DNA of 64,000 nt, from the IMG/VR virus record IMGVR_UViG_3300020204_000009, positions 62,001 through 126,000 of that record; one strand, written 5' to 3'. Each line of letters starts with the position of its first letter. Position 1 is the stretch's first letter. The position numbers and the translations under genes are program-made. The stretch comes from a virus. The notes below the pieces were generated by a model, which worked only from the letters and a program-made list of their open reading frames with translations, searched no databases and had not been told where the DNA came from. This document shows, piece after piece, positions 35,119-43,149 of the stretch.

Positions 35119-35236
35119 CCGGTGTAGCTCAGCCCGAAAGGGGGCTAACTGTTTGTGGTAAACCGCTTACAGTGGTAGCCCAGAGCGGACCTCTAACGGA
35201 GGTAAGGTCGCGGGTGCAAATCCTAGCCATCGGCCA
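35119..35236 (+). ncRNA. tRNA-like RNA with structured insertion in the D-loop
   Basis: CCGGTG (35119-35124) can pair with CATCGG (35228-35233), followed by CCA at 35234. TA-GCTC (35127-35130) pairs with GAGC (35183-35186) as a D-stem. ACCT/AGGT (35189-35192, 35200-35203) close a seven-base loop CTAACGG, in which the anticodon position reads AAC. AGGTCGCGGGTGCAAATCC follows as a T-arm, but its 3' strand pairs poorly. The D-loop holds about 40 extra bases with a CCC-GAAA-GGG hairpin and a longer GGCTAACTGT/ACAGT-TAGCC stem. It is not a standard tRNA (six-bp acceptor, weak T-stem). Either a decayed tRNA, a tRNA with an inserted RNA element, or a tRNA mimic. Confidence 0.4.
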
Positions 35237-35237
35237 G

Positions 35238-35293
35238 GCTTGAGAGCCGTAAGGTGAGAATGGTAAACCATTCGATCCCCAAGGCTCTCAAGC
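35238..35293 (+). ncRNA. 11-bp stem element with internal hairpin upstream of the ACP gene
   Basis: GCTTGAGAGCC (35238-35248) pairs perfectly with 35283-35293. Inside, GAATGG-TAAA-CCATTC (35258-35273) forms a second hairpin, leaving two asymmetric internal strands (GTAAGGTGA and GATCCCCAA). It starts two bases after the tRNA-like element and ends 26 bases before the ACP start, so it could be a 5' leader control element or the 3' domain of one larger RNA. Confidence 0.4.
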
Positions 35294-35319
35294 GTATTTT
35301 GATTCTTCAAGGCAGAGAT

Positions 35320-35574
35320 ATGACCCGTGATCAAGTCGAAACCAAAATTGCTGAAATATTAGATCACGCACTTGGGATTGATCGCGACGAAATAGCTTCT
35401 AATGCTTTAATCCAACGTGACCTTGGTGCCGATTCACTCGATATGTTGGAAATCAAATTCAGGCTTGGAGAGGTATTTGATCTTAATATTCGTGAAATCG
35501 AGTTCGACAATATATCCAATATGCTTACTGTGTCTGGGTTGGTCGATTTTATAAACACGAAATTAACGAAATAA
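35320..35574 (+). CDS. Acyl carrier protein
   Basis: 84 residues from ATG 35320 (AAGG eight bases upstream); the frame is open back to 35254 but that lies in the stem element. LGADSLDMLEIKFRLGEVFDL contains the DSL serine that accepts phosphopantetheine, with the usual VETKIAEIL first helix and IREIEFDNI loop. Carries acyl or other thioester intermediates. No ketosynthase or acyltransferase is seen in the window, so it may feed host enzymes or an acyl-dependent glycan or protein modification. Confidence 0.88.
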   Translation: MTRDQVETKIAEILDHALGIDRDEIASNALIQRDLGADSLDMLEIKFRLGEVFDLNIREIEFDNISNMLTVSGLVDFINTKLTK

Positions 35575-35581
35575 GAATTCG

Positions 35582-35608
35582 TTGACACAGTGATATAGAA
35601 TGTATTTT
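35582..35608 (+). promoter_or_regulatory. Weak sigma70-like promoter candidate before ligase
   Basis: TTGACA at 35582-35587 is a consensus -35; TATTTT at 35603-35608 lies after 15 bases as a poor -10. It sits between the ACP stop and the ligase start. Confidence 0.22.
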
Positions 35609-35630
35609 GATCCACCAGATGAGATCCTTC

Positions 35631-37724
35631 ATGAAAACGATTCAGAAAATGCGTGATCGTGGCTTTGCTGAAGCCGCTAACAATTTGACACTTGCTCAAC
35701 TGTCCGATCTGCTTGACAAAGCAGATATTCGATATTACCGTCCCGGCCTACAGCCAATCATGGCTGATTCTGAGTACGATCTTCTCAAGCAGAAATTGCA
35801 AGAGATTGATCCGGAAAATGAACGTCTGACTCGCGTCGGGTCTCCATACTCAATTGACGATCTCCGGACGAAAGTGACCCACAATATCCCCATGGGGTCG
35901 CTGGACAATACCGACGAAGGCATCCTTGGATTACAGGACTGGATCGACACGCTTCAAAAGAAATTGAATCATATTCCCGCGATTTTCGCATCGTTGAAAA
36001 TCGATGGTGGTAGTATCTGTGCGACGTACCAAAATGGCGAGCTGGTGCGTGTGGCTACACGAGGGAATGGCGAAGTCGGGGATGACATTACTGCCAATGG
36101 TGTGAACTTTATAGATCTGCCGACGCAGCTTCCAGAACCTCTTAATCTCGATGTTCGTGGAGAGGCTATTCTGTACAAAGCCGATTTTGACGAAATTTGC
36201 GACCGCGATCAGATCCCGGTCGCAGATCGCAGTAACCCACGGAACGTTGGTAACGGAATTTTAGGCCGCGACGACGGTCAAGACAGTGACCGATTGCGTT
36301 TTATCGCTTTCAATATGGAGGGCGAGTCGGTTCCAACCGAAATGGCGAAAATGGAGAGATTGAAGGCTCTCGGATTTCAGCCGGTTCCACACAAGCTCTG
36401 CCAAGGTCTCGACACATTCACGGCGTTCTACGATGGAGTTATTGGTAAGCGTGACCAACTGCCGTTTGAAATCGATGGTATCGTTGTTGTGGTCAACGAG
36501 ATTGCTCAACAGCAACCATTTATCACCAAGGATATCAAGACCCGCCTGCGACCGAAATATGCTCGTGCGGTCAAATTCCCGCATAAATCAAACACGACCG
36601 AACTGATCGATGTGCTGTTGACTGTCGGACACACCAGAGCCATCATCCCAACTGCCGTGCTAAAGGAAGTCCGCATTGGCGGTGTCAATGTCTCACACGC
36701 ATTGCTCAACAATTGGGACGAAATTGCTCGCCTCAACATTGCTATTGGTGACGAAGTTGAAGTCGTCTTGGCTGGTGATATCATTCCGAAGGTCATCAGA
36801 AGGGTAAAGGTCGGGACGAATCGAAAACCAATTGCAGAACCACATCGTTGCCCGGCGTGCGGGGACGTGGCAAGCCGTGAATATCGTGGGAAGAAAGGTG
36901 CGAACACATACTGTGCTAACCCCACCTGCCATGCGGCTGCTCTGGCGAAGGTCAGTCATTGGATTGGAACATCCAAAAAAGGTGTTGGTATCCTTGGGAT
37001 CGGCGATACGATTTTAAAAGTATTGTGGGATATGAACCTGATCCAAAATCCGTCTGATTTGTATACTCTAACTGTAGAGCAAATTCAGGATATGAAATTG
37101 GATGGTGATGTGCGAATTGGCAAATCGCGAGCGACCCAAATCATTGCCAATATCAACGGGAAAAAGAGACTCCCGTTGCATACGTTCCTTGGCTCGCTTG
37201 GGATTGACCTATTAGGCAGGCGGCGAGTGAAGATTCTTGCTGATGCATCTGGTGGTAGGTTGACCAAACTGAAACATTGGCTTGATCGTGAACTCTTGAC
37301 CACGATCGAATTGCCGGGGTTCGGTGATACAATTCGTGACGCAATCGTCGATGGTATTGACGAGAATCGTGCACTGATTGAAAAGCTGCTATCGGTCGGG
37401 GTTGAGATTGAAGGTGAAGGAAGTAACACTGAAGCCGCCCCCGTTGAAAATGGGAACGAGCCGAGTGCTGATAGGCTTTTTGTTGGTTATTCATTTTGTT
37501 TGACCGGTACTCGTGCTTATCAGGACGATATCGTGCGTCTCGGTGGGGAGTTGAAAAGCGGTGTATCTAAGGGTCTGACGTTTTTGGTTCAAGCAGATCC
37601 GCTCAGCACTTCGAACAAGACGAAAAAAGCTGAGGAATACGGAACAGCGATAATTTCTCTTGAGTATTTAAAGCAAGCCATTGATGGGCTTGTTGTGCTT
37701 GAACCTATGAACGCACCCGTATGA
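35631..37724 (+). CDS. ligA: NAD-dependent DNA ligase
   Basis: 697 residues, full length. After the Ia domain with YYRP and DSEYD, the adenylation lysine is in SLKIDGG (about residue 123), RGNGEVGDDIT and DVRGEAIL follow, then the OB fold (DEVEVVLAGDIIPKV). A four-Cys zinc finger (CPAC...CANPTC) is followed by helix-hairpin-helix repeats and a C-terminal BRCT domain (YSFCLTGTRAYQDDIV...). Seals nicks after Okazaki fragment processing. ATG 35631 is preferred; ATG 35619 and TTG 35607 are in frame. Most myoviruses carry ATP-dependent ligase, so the bacterial type matches the DnaE/RecA/DnaB set. Confidence 0.96.
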   Translation: MKTIQKMRDRGFAEAANNLTLAQLSDLLDKADIRYYRPGLQPIMADSEYDLLKQKLQEIDPENERLTRVGSPYSIDDLRTKVTHNIPMGSLDNTDEGILGLQDWIDTLQKKLNHIPAIFASLKIDGGSICATYQNGELVRVATRGNGEVGDDITANGVNFIDLPTQLPEPLNLDVRGEAILYKADFDEICDRDQIPVADRSNPRNVGNGILGRDDGQDSDRLRFIAFNMEGESVPTEMAKMERLKALGFQPVPHKLCQGLDTFTAFYDGVIGKRDQLPFEIDGIVVVVNEIAQQQPFITKDIKTRLRPKYARAVKFPHKSNTTELIDVLLTVGHTRAIIPTAVLKEVRIGGVNVSHALLNNWDEIARLNIAIGDEVEVVLAGDIIPKVIRRVKVGTNRKPIAEPHRCPACGDVASREYRGKKGANTYCANPTCHAAALAKVSHWIGTSKKGVGILGIGDTILKVLWDMNLIQNPSDLYTLTVEQIQDMKLDGDVRIGKSRATQIIANINGKKRLPLHTFLGSLGIDLLGRRRVKILADASGGRLTKLKHWLDRELLTTIELPGFGDTIRDAIVDGIDENRALIEKLLSVGVEIEGEGSNTEAAPVENGNEPSADRLFVGYSFCLTGTRAYQDDIVRLGGELKSGVSKGLTFLVQADPLSTSNKTKKAEEYGTAIISLEYLKQAIDGLVVLEPMNAPV

Positions 37725-38569
37725 ACGATTGGTTTCAGCCACGAAGGGTTATTGAAAAAGCAATAAATGGGGCATTGAAATCGTCAATCAATGCCCATGG
37801 CCCTATAAATCTCGATAATATATCTAGTGCCTCGAAGCGGGTATATTCAACGCTTCGGGGTATTCGTAAATCTTCAAGCCAACCAGTTGAGCGAGCGGTT
37901 CGGATTGAACTTCAATTATCGCGTGGAGCGGTATGTTCATTTACTGTTCAGCTTAAATTCTTGTATGCTCCACAGACACACGATTTTCTTGTGTTTGAAT
38001 CTAACGCACAAATTACTACAAAAATCTCACATATCTGCCATTATTTCAAGCAATCTGGGAATCTTATTCTAACAGAACCAATAATATGTGAATCGTATGA
38101 CGGGTTACTGTTAGCTCTTGATTGGTTTAAAGCGAATTTTATGCTGACTGATATTAAGTCAGACGACAATCCACAATCCTATTACATATTCTATAGATCT
38201 CTTTTACAGTTATTGAAGCGATCTAAGGAGGTTGATCCGCGTATTAATTTAGATCCTACAGCGATAAAGATATTCGCTGAATCATGTCGAGCTATTCTCT
38301 TAGCTGAAATTGGTGGTGGTAGTGACGACATTACTAATTTTAATCCTGCCATTGAGGATTTACATAGATTAATATTATTTAAAAAGTTAGAGGAACCCGA
38401 TGGGGTTAGAATGCTTCTGGTTGTTAAGGAATGGGAACAGCGATTCAATCAGACTGGCAAATTACAATGGACCGCATCGCTCCAACAATGTCAGCAAGCC
38501 GCACGGTTGGTGTTCGGGAAGATAAGATCAATTCCGACTCATGAGTTACCAGATTTCGGAGATGGGTAA
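37721..38569 (+). CDS. Unknown 282-aa protein
   Basis: ATGA overlap with ligase. Basic N-terminus, a strand block (AVRIELQLSRGAVCSFTVQLKFLY), and a helical C-terminal half with LLQLLKRSKEVDPRINLDP. No catalytic motif or zinc site. TAATG overlap with the next gene. Function unknown. Confidence 0.6.
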   Translation: MNDWFQPRRVIEKAINGALKSSINAHGPINLDNISSASKRVYSTLRGIRKSSSQPVERAVRIELQLSRGAVCSFTVQLKFLYAPQTHDFLVFESNAQITTKISHICHYFKQSGNLILTEPIICESYDGLLLALDWFKANFMLTDIKSDDNPQSYYIFYRSLLQLLKRSKEVDPRINLDPTAIKIFAESCRAILLAEIGGGSDDITNFNPAIEDLHRLILFKKLEEPDGVRMLLVVKEWEQRFNQTGKLQWTASLQQCQQAARLVFGKIRSIPTHELPDFGDG

Positions 38570-39810
38570 TGACTGTGATATATGGCACAATTGTAGATGA
38601 TGCTGTTTATAAAGGAGTCATTGAATTTGGTACAAAAATCACCAAAACATATCCATGTGAATCTTCGCCTCCACATGCTCGTGTCTATTCCGATGATTAT
38701 CTGATTTTCCCAGGATTTATTGACATCAATACCCATTGTCGAGAGGATACTAGCGGAGTCGAGACCCACAAAGAATGTTATCAGACCGCTGGCATGGCGG
38801 CATTAAATGGCGGCGTGACTTATATTGCCGATATGCCAGATAATCACATCCCTACAGTTGATGCTGAAACATATGCGGCAAAACAGGAATTAGCGAAAAA
38901 ATGCCCAATCGATGTGTTATTATATGCCGGAATTGGACCAAAAACTTCGCCATTTTCCAAACATGTGCCATATAATGTGTACATGGGGCCAAATGTCGGT
39001 AATTTGTTTTTCAGAGATCAACATGAATTAGATGTGGCTCTCGAACGTTATCGTAATATGTCTGTCAGTTTTCATTGTGAATGTCCGGTCATGTTGAATC
39101 GTTGCAAGAACGAATCGAAGCATGAAGCACGCCGCCCACAGATTTGTGAAACGGACGCGATCAATTTTGCGATTGGTTTAATAAGCAAATACCGGTTGCA
39201 AGGGAAGATTTGTCAAGTTTCCACTGTTGCTAGTTTGAATTCGATTGATAGCATTCGCAGGTCCGGTGTTCACGTATATGCTGAGATTACTCCGCATCAC
39301 CTGTTTTTCAATCTTGATATGATTAAGCCAGAGAATCGGCCATTTCTTCAGACAAACCCGCCCTTGAGAACAAAAGCGGACGCCGAAGCCCTTTTACAAG
39401 CATTGAGGCGTGGTGAGTTTGAATTCTTGGCTTCTGGTCATGCTCCGCATACCGTCGCAGAGAAGATGACAAATGTTTCCGGAATTCCACATTTAGACAC
39501 ATATGGTGGCTTTGTGTCTTGGCTGATTTCTGCAGGAAATGTCGATCCAATCAGGATATTCAGAATGTGTTGCATGCTGCCCGGTCAATGGATCAATCAA
39601 TTTACGGGCAGGAAAATCGGTCGGATTTTGCCGGATTACGAGGCTTCAATTACAATATTGAATATGACAAAATCAGTCGCAGATAGTCGTGGATTGTATA
39701 CTAGATGTAATTGGAGTCCGTTTGATTTGCGGAAACTTCCCGGTTCTGTGGAGACGGTTTATTTGAAGGGGGAGAAGGTTGTCGATGGTGCTTATATGAA
39801 AAATTTCTAG
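38569..39810 (+). CDS. Dihydroorotase-like amidohydrolase, metal ligands lost
   Basis: 413 residues with the full dihydroorotase architecture: PGFIDINTHCRED (48-60), GGVTYIADMPDN (81-92), YNVYMGPNVGN, EITPHHLF (239-246) and LASGHAPHTVAEK (287-299). In active enzymes the first is DxHxH, the third has a carboxylated Lys and the last is DHAPH. Here the first His is N54, the Lys position is Asn (about 136) and the Asp is G290, so the binuclear site cannot form in the usual way. Probably a non-catalytic homolog, perhaps a scaffold, like the inactive dihydroorotases that pair with aspartate carbamoyltransferase. Pyrimidine-pathway partners are not in the window. Confidence 0.8.
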   Translation: MTVIYGTIVDDAVYKGVIEFGTKITKTYPCESSPPHARVYSDDYLIFPGFIDINTHCREDTSGVETHKECYQTAGMAALNGGVTYIADMPDNHIPTVDAETYAAKQELAKKCPIDVLLYAGIGPKTSPFSKHVPYNVYMGPNVGNLFFRDQHELDVALERYRNMSVSFHCECPVMLNRCKNESKHEARRPQICETDAINFAIGLISKYRLQGKICQVSTVASLNSIDSIRRSGVHVYAEITPHHLFFNLDMIKPENRPFLQTNPPLRTKADAEALLQALRRGEFEFLASGHAPHTVAEKMTNVSGIPHLDTYGGFVSWLISAGNVDPIRIFRMCCMLPGQWINQFTGRKIGRILPDYEASITILNMTKSVADSRGLYTRCNWSPFDLRKLPGSVETVYLKGEKVVDGAYMKNF

Positions 39811-40346
39811 AATTTCTTTGTCGGATCGACATTTGGGAGATCTTCTTCTGCGGCTTTGATTAAGCCTTTCCCGTTTTTTGCTGTGCCTTTAAGTAAATGT
39901 TTAGCTTGGCTATTATTTACCTCTCCTCCAAGGTTTGAGAGGGAGCTAATATATCCTTCTGGTCCTAGCGACACTTTCAATTTGTCTCTTAGCGGTTTGC
40001 TCAGAGCAGTCTTTTGGAGAGGCGTTCCTTTGGCTTTTCTTGGGTCAACATCGTACAAGGACGCTGATACCGTTGGCGATGTGAGAGACTTTAAGAAGGC
40101 CCAATCCTTGGCTCTGGATGCCGTTTCTGGTGCAGCCCCAGCCTGTTTAATGGCACTATCGACAACCCACTTCGTTTGTTCCCATCCTCTGGCGGTTGGT
40201 TTTTGAAGGAATGCTTGCATCGCTTGTGCCTCTGCACTTTTGGGGTCGAAGCTGGTGTTGATATATTGTATGAGATCCCCGATCGCGTTGGCGGAATCGC
40301 GGATTGGTTCGTCTGATTTTGCTTCTGCGATAGTTCTGAGTTTCAT
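39807..40346 (-). CDS. Unknown 179-aa protein (minus strand)
   Basis: Starts MKLRTIAEAKSDEP, an opening common in T4-like phage proteins. Helical and Ala/Lys/Ser-rich (AIGDLIQYINTSFDPKSAEAQAMQAFLQ; TKWVVDSAIKQAGAAPETASRAKDWAFL) with a polar C-terminus. Convergent with the dihydroorotase-like gene by four bases, divergent from the GDP-mannose dehydratase gene. No family recognised. Confidence 0.65.
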   Translation of the reverse strand: MKLRTIAEAKSDEPIRDSANAIGDLIQYINTSFDPKSAEAQAMQAFLQKPTARGWEQTKWVVDSAIKQAGAAPETASRAKDWAFLKSLTSPTVSASLYDVDPRKAKGTPLQKTALSKPLRDKLKVSLGPEGYISSLSNLGGEVNNSQAKHLLKGTAKNGKGLIKAAEEDLPNVDPTKKF

Positions 40347-40421
40347 ACAATAGCTTTGTCGAATAAATATGCTTGTTATGTGTTAGCTACGTAGATACAA
40401 TCATTGGAGAATGAACGAATG

Positions 40422-41390
40422 TCATGTCAGAAACGAGCATTGATTAGCGGTATTACCGGGCAGGATGGGTCGTATCTGGCTGAATTGTTACTGTCGAAGG
40501 GATATGAAGTCCACGGTTTAGTTCGGAGGATCAGTTCACCGAATTTTGAGCGAATTCAGCCATTTATCAATTTGGTCACATTACATCAAGCTGATATTCT
40601 TGATCAATCATCGCTCATCCGGCTCGTCTCCGAAGTTCAACCAGATGAAATTTATAATCTGGCATCTCAATCATTTGTGCCGGAAAGCTGGAAGAGTCCT
40701 CTTGCCACTTCGGAGATGACTGGTTTAGGGGTTACTCGATTTCTAGAAGCAGTGCGGTATTCTGGAAAACCGATTAAATTTTATCAGGCAAGTTCGAGTG
40801 AAATGTTCGGTAAAGTTCAGGCGATGCCACAAACTGAACAAACGCCGTACTATCCAAGAAGCCCGTACGGTGTCTCCAAATTATATGGCCATTGGATGAC
40901 TGTTAATTATCGAGAAAGTTTCGATATTTTCGCTGCATCTGGAATATTATTCAATCATGAAAGCCCACGACGTGGCTTAGAATTTGTCACCAGAAAGATC
41001 ACGAATGCTGTTGCCAGAATCAAGCTGAAGAAACAAGAAAAATTAATGCTTGGTAATCTGGAAGCGAAGCGTGATTGGGGATTTGCGGGTGACTATGTTC
41101 GGGCTATGTGGATGATGCTCCAACAAGGTGTGCCTGATGATTACGTGATCGCTACTGGAATTGCTCATAGTGTTCGAGACTTTGTTGCAGCCGCGTTCGC
41201 TAGGGTTGATCTCGATTGGAATAAATATGTCGAGATCGATCCTAAGTTGTTTCGCCCGGCTGAAGTCCACGTATTGTGTGGAGATGCGACGAAAGCTAAG
41301 ACCCAACTCGGATGGGAACCTGAAACGAGTTTAGAGCAATTAGTCGCGATGATGGTAGATCACGATTTGGTATTGGAATCCAAGTCGTAA
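40422..41390 (+). CDS. gmd: GDP-mannose 4,6-dehydratase
   Basis: 322 residues from ATG 40422 (GGAG nine bases upstream). Short-chain dehydrogenase fold: [19 protein letters not shown] (NADP loop GxxGxDG), [22 protein letters not shown] (Ser-Thr site), [11 protein letters not shown] (Tyr-x3-Lys) and [15 protein letters not shown], the GMD-specific region. Converts GDP-mannose to GDP-4-keto-6-deoxymannose, precursor of fucose, rhamnose and perosamine. With kdsB and glycosyltransferases it supports making an altered sugar polymer. No reductase for the keto product is seen here. Confidence 0.93.
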   Translation, partial: SCQKRALISGITGQDGSYLAELLLSKGYEVHGLVRRISSPNFERIQPFINLVTLHQADILDQSSLIRLVSEVQPDEIYNLASQSFVPESWKSPLATSEMTGLGVTRFLEAVRYSGKPIKFYQASSSEMFGKVQAMPQTEQTPYYPRSPYGVSKLYGHWMTVNYRESFDIFAASGILFNHESPRRGLEFVTRKITNAVARIKLKKQEKLMLGNLEAKRDWGFAGDYVRAMWMMLQQGVPDDYVIATGIAHSVRDFVAAAFARVDLDWNKYVEIDPKLFRPAEVHVLCGDATKAKTQLGWEPETSLEQLVAMMVDHDLVLESKS

Positions 41391-41393
41391 ACC

Positions 41394-41424
41394 GTGTGCG
41401 GGTTGGCCATCCGCATGAGCACAC
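41394..41424 (+). terminator. Imperfect hairpin after gmd
   Basis: GTGTGC (41394-41399) pairs with GCACAC (41419-41424), with an inner GCGG/CCGC around TTGGCCAT. No T-run. It separates gmd from the secreted-protein gene and may end or stabilise the message. Confidence 0.3.
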
Positions 41425-41464
41425 TTGGTAAGTCGGCCCCTTACTTTGTTCGAGGAAAAATTTC

Positions 41465-41920
41465 ATGAAGTGCGGTCTGTTTGCTTTGGCGTTGGTCGCT
41501 ACGATGCTCGTGAGCGATTCAGCAGAAGCCTGTGGTCTTGGTGGCTTGTTCGGCGGTCGATTTTCCTGCCGCGAGCGAGTGGTCGTCCGTAACGGTTGTG
41601 GGATGTTAAATCGTGGCTGTAATCAGAGCCAATCTTGCTGTCAGCCGTTTTGTGAAGCACGAGCAGTCATTCGTAAGCGAGTAGTCGTCCGTGACGGCTT
41701 TGGGATTTTAGGCCTTTGGATTCTGAATTGCAACGGCGGTCAATGCGTTCTTCCAGCCGCACCAACAGTAGTCGCACCAGCCACAACCGTGCCTGCACCT
41801 ACACAGGTTCCTGCTCCGGTTGAGAAGAGTGTTCCGACTCCAGAACCAACGCCAGCCCCGGTTGGGCTGATTTATCAGAGTTTCGGCCCTGTGATCGGGT
41901 TCAATATCACTTCGAAGTGA
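41465..41920 (+). CDS. Secreted Cys-rich protein with signal peptide and Pro/Ala tail
   Basis: 151 residues. Residues 1-22 form a signal peptide (basic start, LFALALVATMLV core, SAEA-C cleavage region). The mature part has two repeats around RERVVVRNGCGML and RKRVVVRDGFGIL, also similar in DNA, then a Cys-rich middle (SCCQPFC) and a long Pro/Ala/Val/Thr low-complexity stretch, ending in YQSFGPVIGFNI. The layout is like small secreted proteins of planctomycetes. In a phage it may be a cell-surface or periplasmic factor, perhaps taken from the host. GAGGA precedes the ATG. Confidence 0.7.
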   Translation: MKCGLFALALVATMLVSDSAEACGLGGLFGGRFSCRERVVVRNGCGMLNRGCNQSQSCCQPFCEARAVIRKRVVVRDGFGILGLWILNCNGGQCVLPAAPTVVAPATTVPAPTQVPAPVEKSVPTPEPTPAPVGLIYQSFGPVIGFNITSK

Positions 41921-42027
41921 ATACGGAAGTTGCACGGCAACTACCTTTACCGCTCAGCGAGGCTAGGGTATTCGCAGAGCGTTTAACACTTAATTGCACT
42001 AGACCAACTTCACGCAAAAATAGATTG

Positions 42028-42073
42028 TGATAACCGAAACCTCGGTAATCAGGTAATTGGTCCCATAAGGAGG
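42028..42073 (+). promoter_or_regulatory. 5' leader hairpin and strong ribosome-binding site
   Basis: TGATAACCGA (42028-42037) pairs with 42042-42051 around AACC with one A-A mismatch, and AAGGAGG at 42067-42073 lies eight bases before ATG 42082. The layout is typical of a stable 5' end for a highly translated gene. Confidence 0.45.
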
Positions 42074-42081
42074 ATAGTGCA

Positions 42082-42480
42082 ATGGCTGCTCAACCAGCTA
42101 ACACCGAGATCAAGGTGTTCCGGACAGTTCGATCCTTCCGGCAAATGCACAGACATGAATCTGTGGCCGCTTTGATCAAGCGACTCCGGCCATTGGTCAT
42201 GAGTGTGCCTGCCGAAGAGATCCTCGTCGAGGTCAAATCTCGCGACACGAATACGATGGACATGTCGCCATACATGGGCGAAGCTCGTCACAACGCCAGT
42301 CGTGGTTTTCCAATCGTCATCGGACTCAAGAGTCAGGTGTCGTTTGCGAATGCTCAGACCAATATGGCGAGTGTGGACTTCGCATTCCAGGTTGGTCACG
42401 ACAAGTTCATCACCCACACCGAAGCCGGCCTCACTGGTGATCTTCACCAGGATGCTCGCGATCTGACGGCTGACCTGTAA
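42082..42480 (+). CDS. Unknown, probably abundant 132-aa protein
   Basis: No family recognised. The N-terminus is basic (FRTVRSFRQMHRHESVAALIKRL), the centre polar, and a C-terminal half of strands (PIVIGLKSQVSFANAQ, ASVDFAFQVGHDKFI) ends in an acidic helix. Codons are strongly C- and G-ending like those of the SSB and sheath genes, the ribosome-binding site is perfect, and hairpins lie on both sides. This points to high, separate expression, as for a virion or decoration protein or a DNA-binding protein; the product itself gives no more. Confidence 0.7.
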   Translation: MAAQPANTEIKVFRTVRSFRQMHRHESVAALIKRLRPLVMSVPAEEILVEVKSRDTNTMDMSPYMGEARHNASRGFPIVIGLKSQVSFANAQTNMASVDFAFQVGHDKFITHTEAGLTGDLHQDARDLTADL

Positions 42481-42508
42481 TCAGTCGTTTAACACCCTCG
42501 GATGTTCT

Positions 42509-42542
42509 ACACTGGCCCGGTGATACCTCACCGGGCCAGTGT
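42509..42542 (+). terminator. Perfect 15-bp hairpin after the abundant small gene
   Basis: ACACTGGCCCGGTGA (42509-42523) pairs with 42528-42542 around a TACC loop. As after the SSB gene, no T-run follows and a GTATA stretch comes next (42544). Terminator or 3' stabiliser. Confidence 0.6.
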
Positions 42543-42591
42543 CGTATACAAAGATAATATGTCTATTTTAGGCAATATTGGAGATAAATAA

Positions 42592-43140
42592 ATGCCCGCA
42601 ACAGTTGTAATATACCGGTGGACGGGATCTTCGGGATCTCCAACTAAGACGGCTATTCAGAGCGCGAACACTGTTGCAAACGCGACTGACACTCACCAAG
42701 CAACAGCCGCTGGTAGCTCGAACCCAATCAGAATTCCCGCTGCTGGTACTAAATACAGCTTCTGGGTAGTCACTCGATTGAATGCCACGGTTACACCTTC
42801 CGGCACAATCGACAATATTGGCTGGCACACCGATGGTACCAACAACTTTGGTACCGGCGTTACATGCTCTGGTAATTCGGCCACATCATATGTGCAGGCA
42901 ACCGGAACAGCCGGTGACACGGGGAACCAATTAACCACTGGTAACTATGCAACAGTGACAACGCCTGTTAGCGTCTTCACCTTTACATCCGGTTCTCCGA
43001 AAGCTGTTACCGGCTCGCTCACGAATCCGTCAACCGGCGACTTCGGTGACTTTTTCGTCTATCAGATCGAAGTTGGAACATCAGCATCGCCCGGCGTGAC
43101 TGCACAAGAAACATTTACTTGGCTCTTTGACGAAACCTAA
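42592..43140 (+). CDS. Putative virion protein, Thr/Ser/Gly-rich beta fold
   Basis: 182 residues, about a third Thr, Ser and Gly, with alternating strands (YSFWVVTRLNATVTPSG, VTTPVSVFTFTSGSPKAV). Such composition is typical of phage fibre or decoration proteins. GGAGATAAATAA precedes the ATG. First gene of the structural block after the hairpin. Confidence 0.55.
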   Translation: MPATVVIYRWTGSSGSPTKTAIQSANTVANATDTHQATAAGSSNPIRIPAAGTKYSFWVVTRLNATVTPSGTIDNIGWHTDGTNNFGTGVTCSGNSATSYVQATGTAGDTGNQLTTGNYATVTTPVSVFTFTSGSPKAVTGSLTNPSTGDFGDFFVYQIEVGTSASPGVTAQETFTWLFDET

Positions 43141-43149
43141 GAGGATGTC

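Noticed and set aside
35119-35236. Ordinary functional tRNA
   Set aside because: Six-bp acceptor without clear discriminator base, mismatched T-stem and 40 extra bases in the D-loop; listed instead as a tRNA-like RNA.
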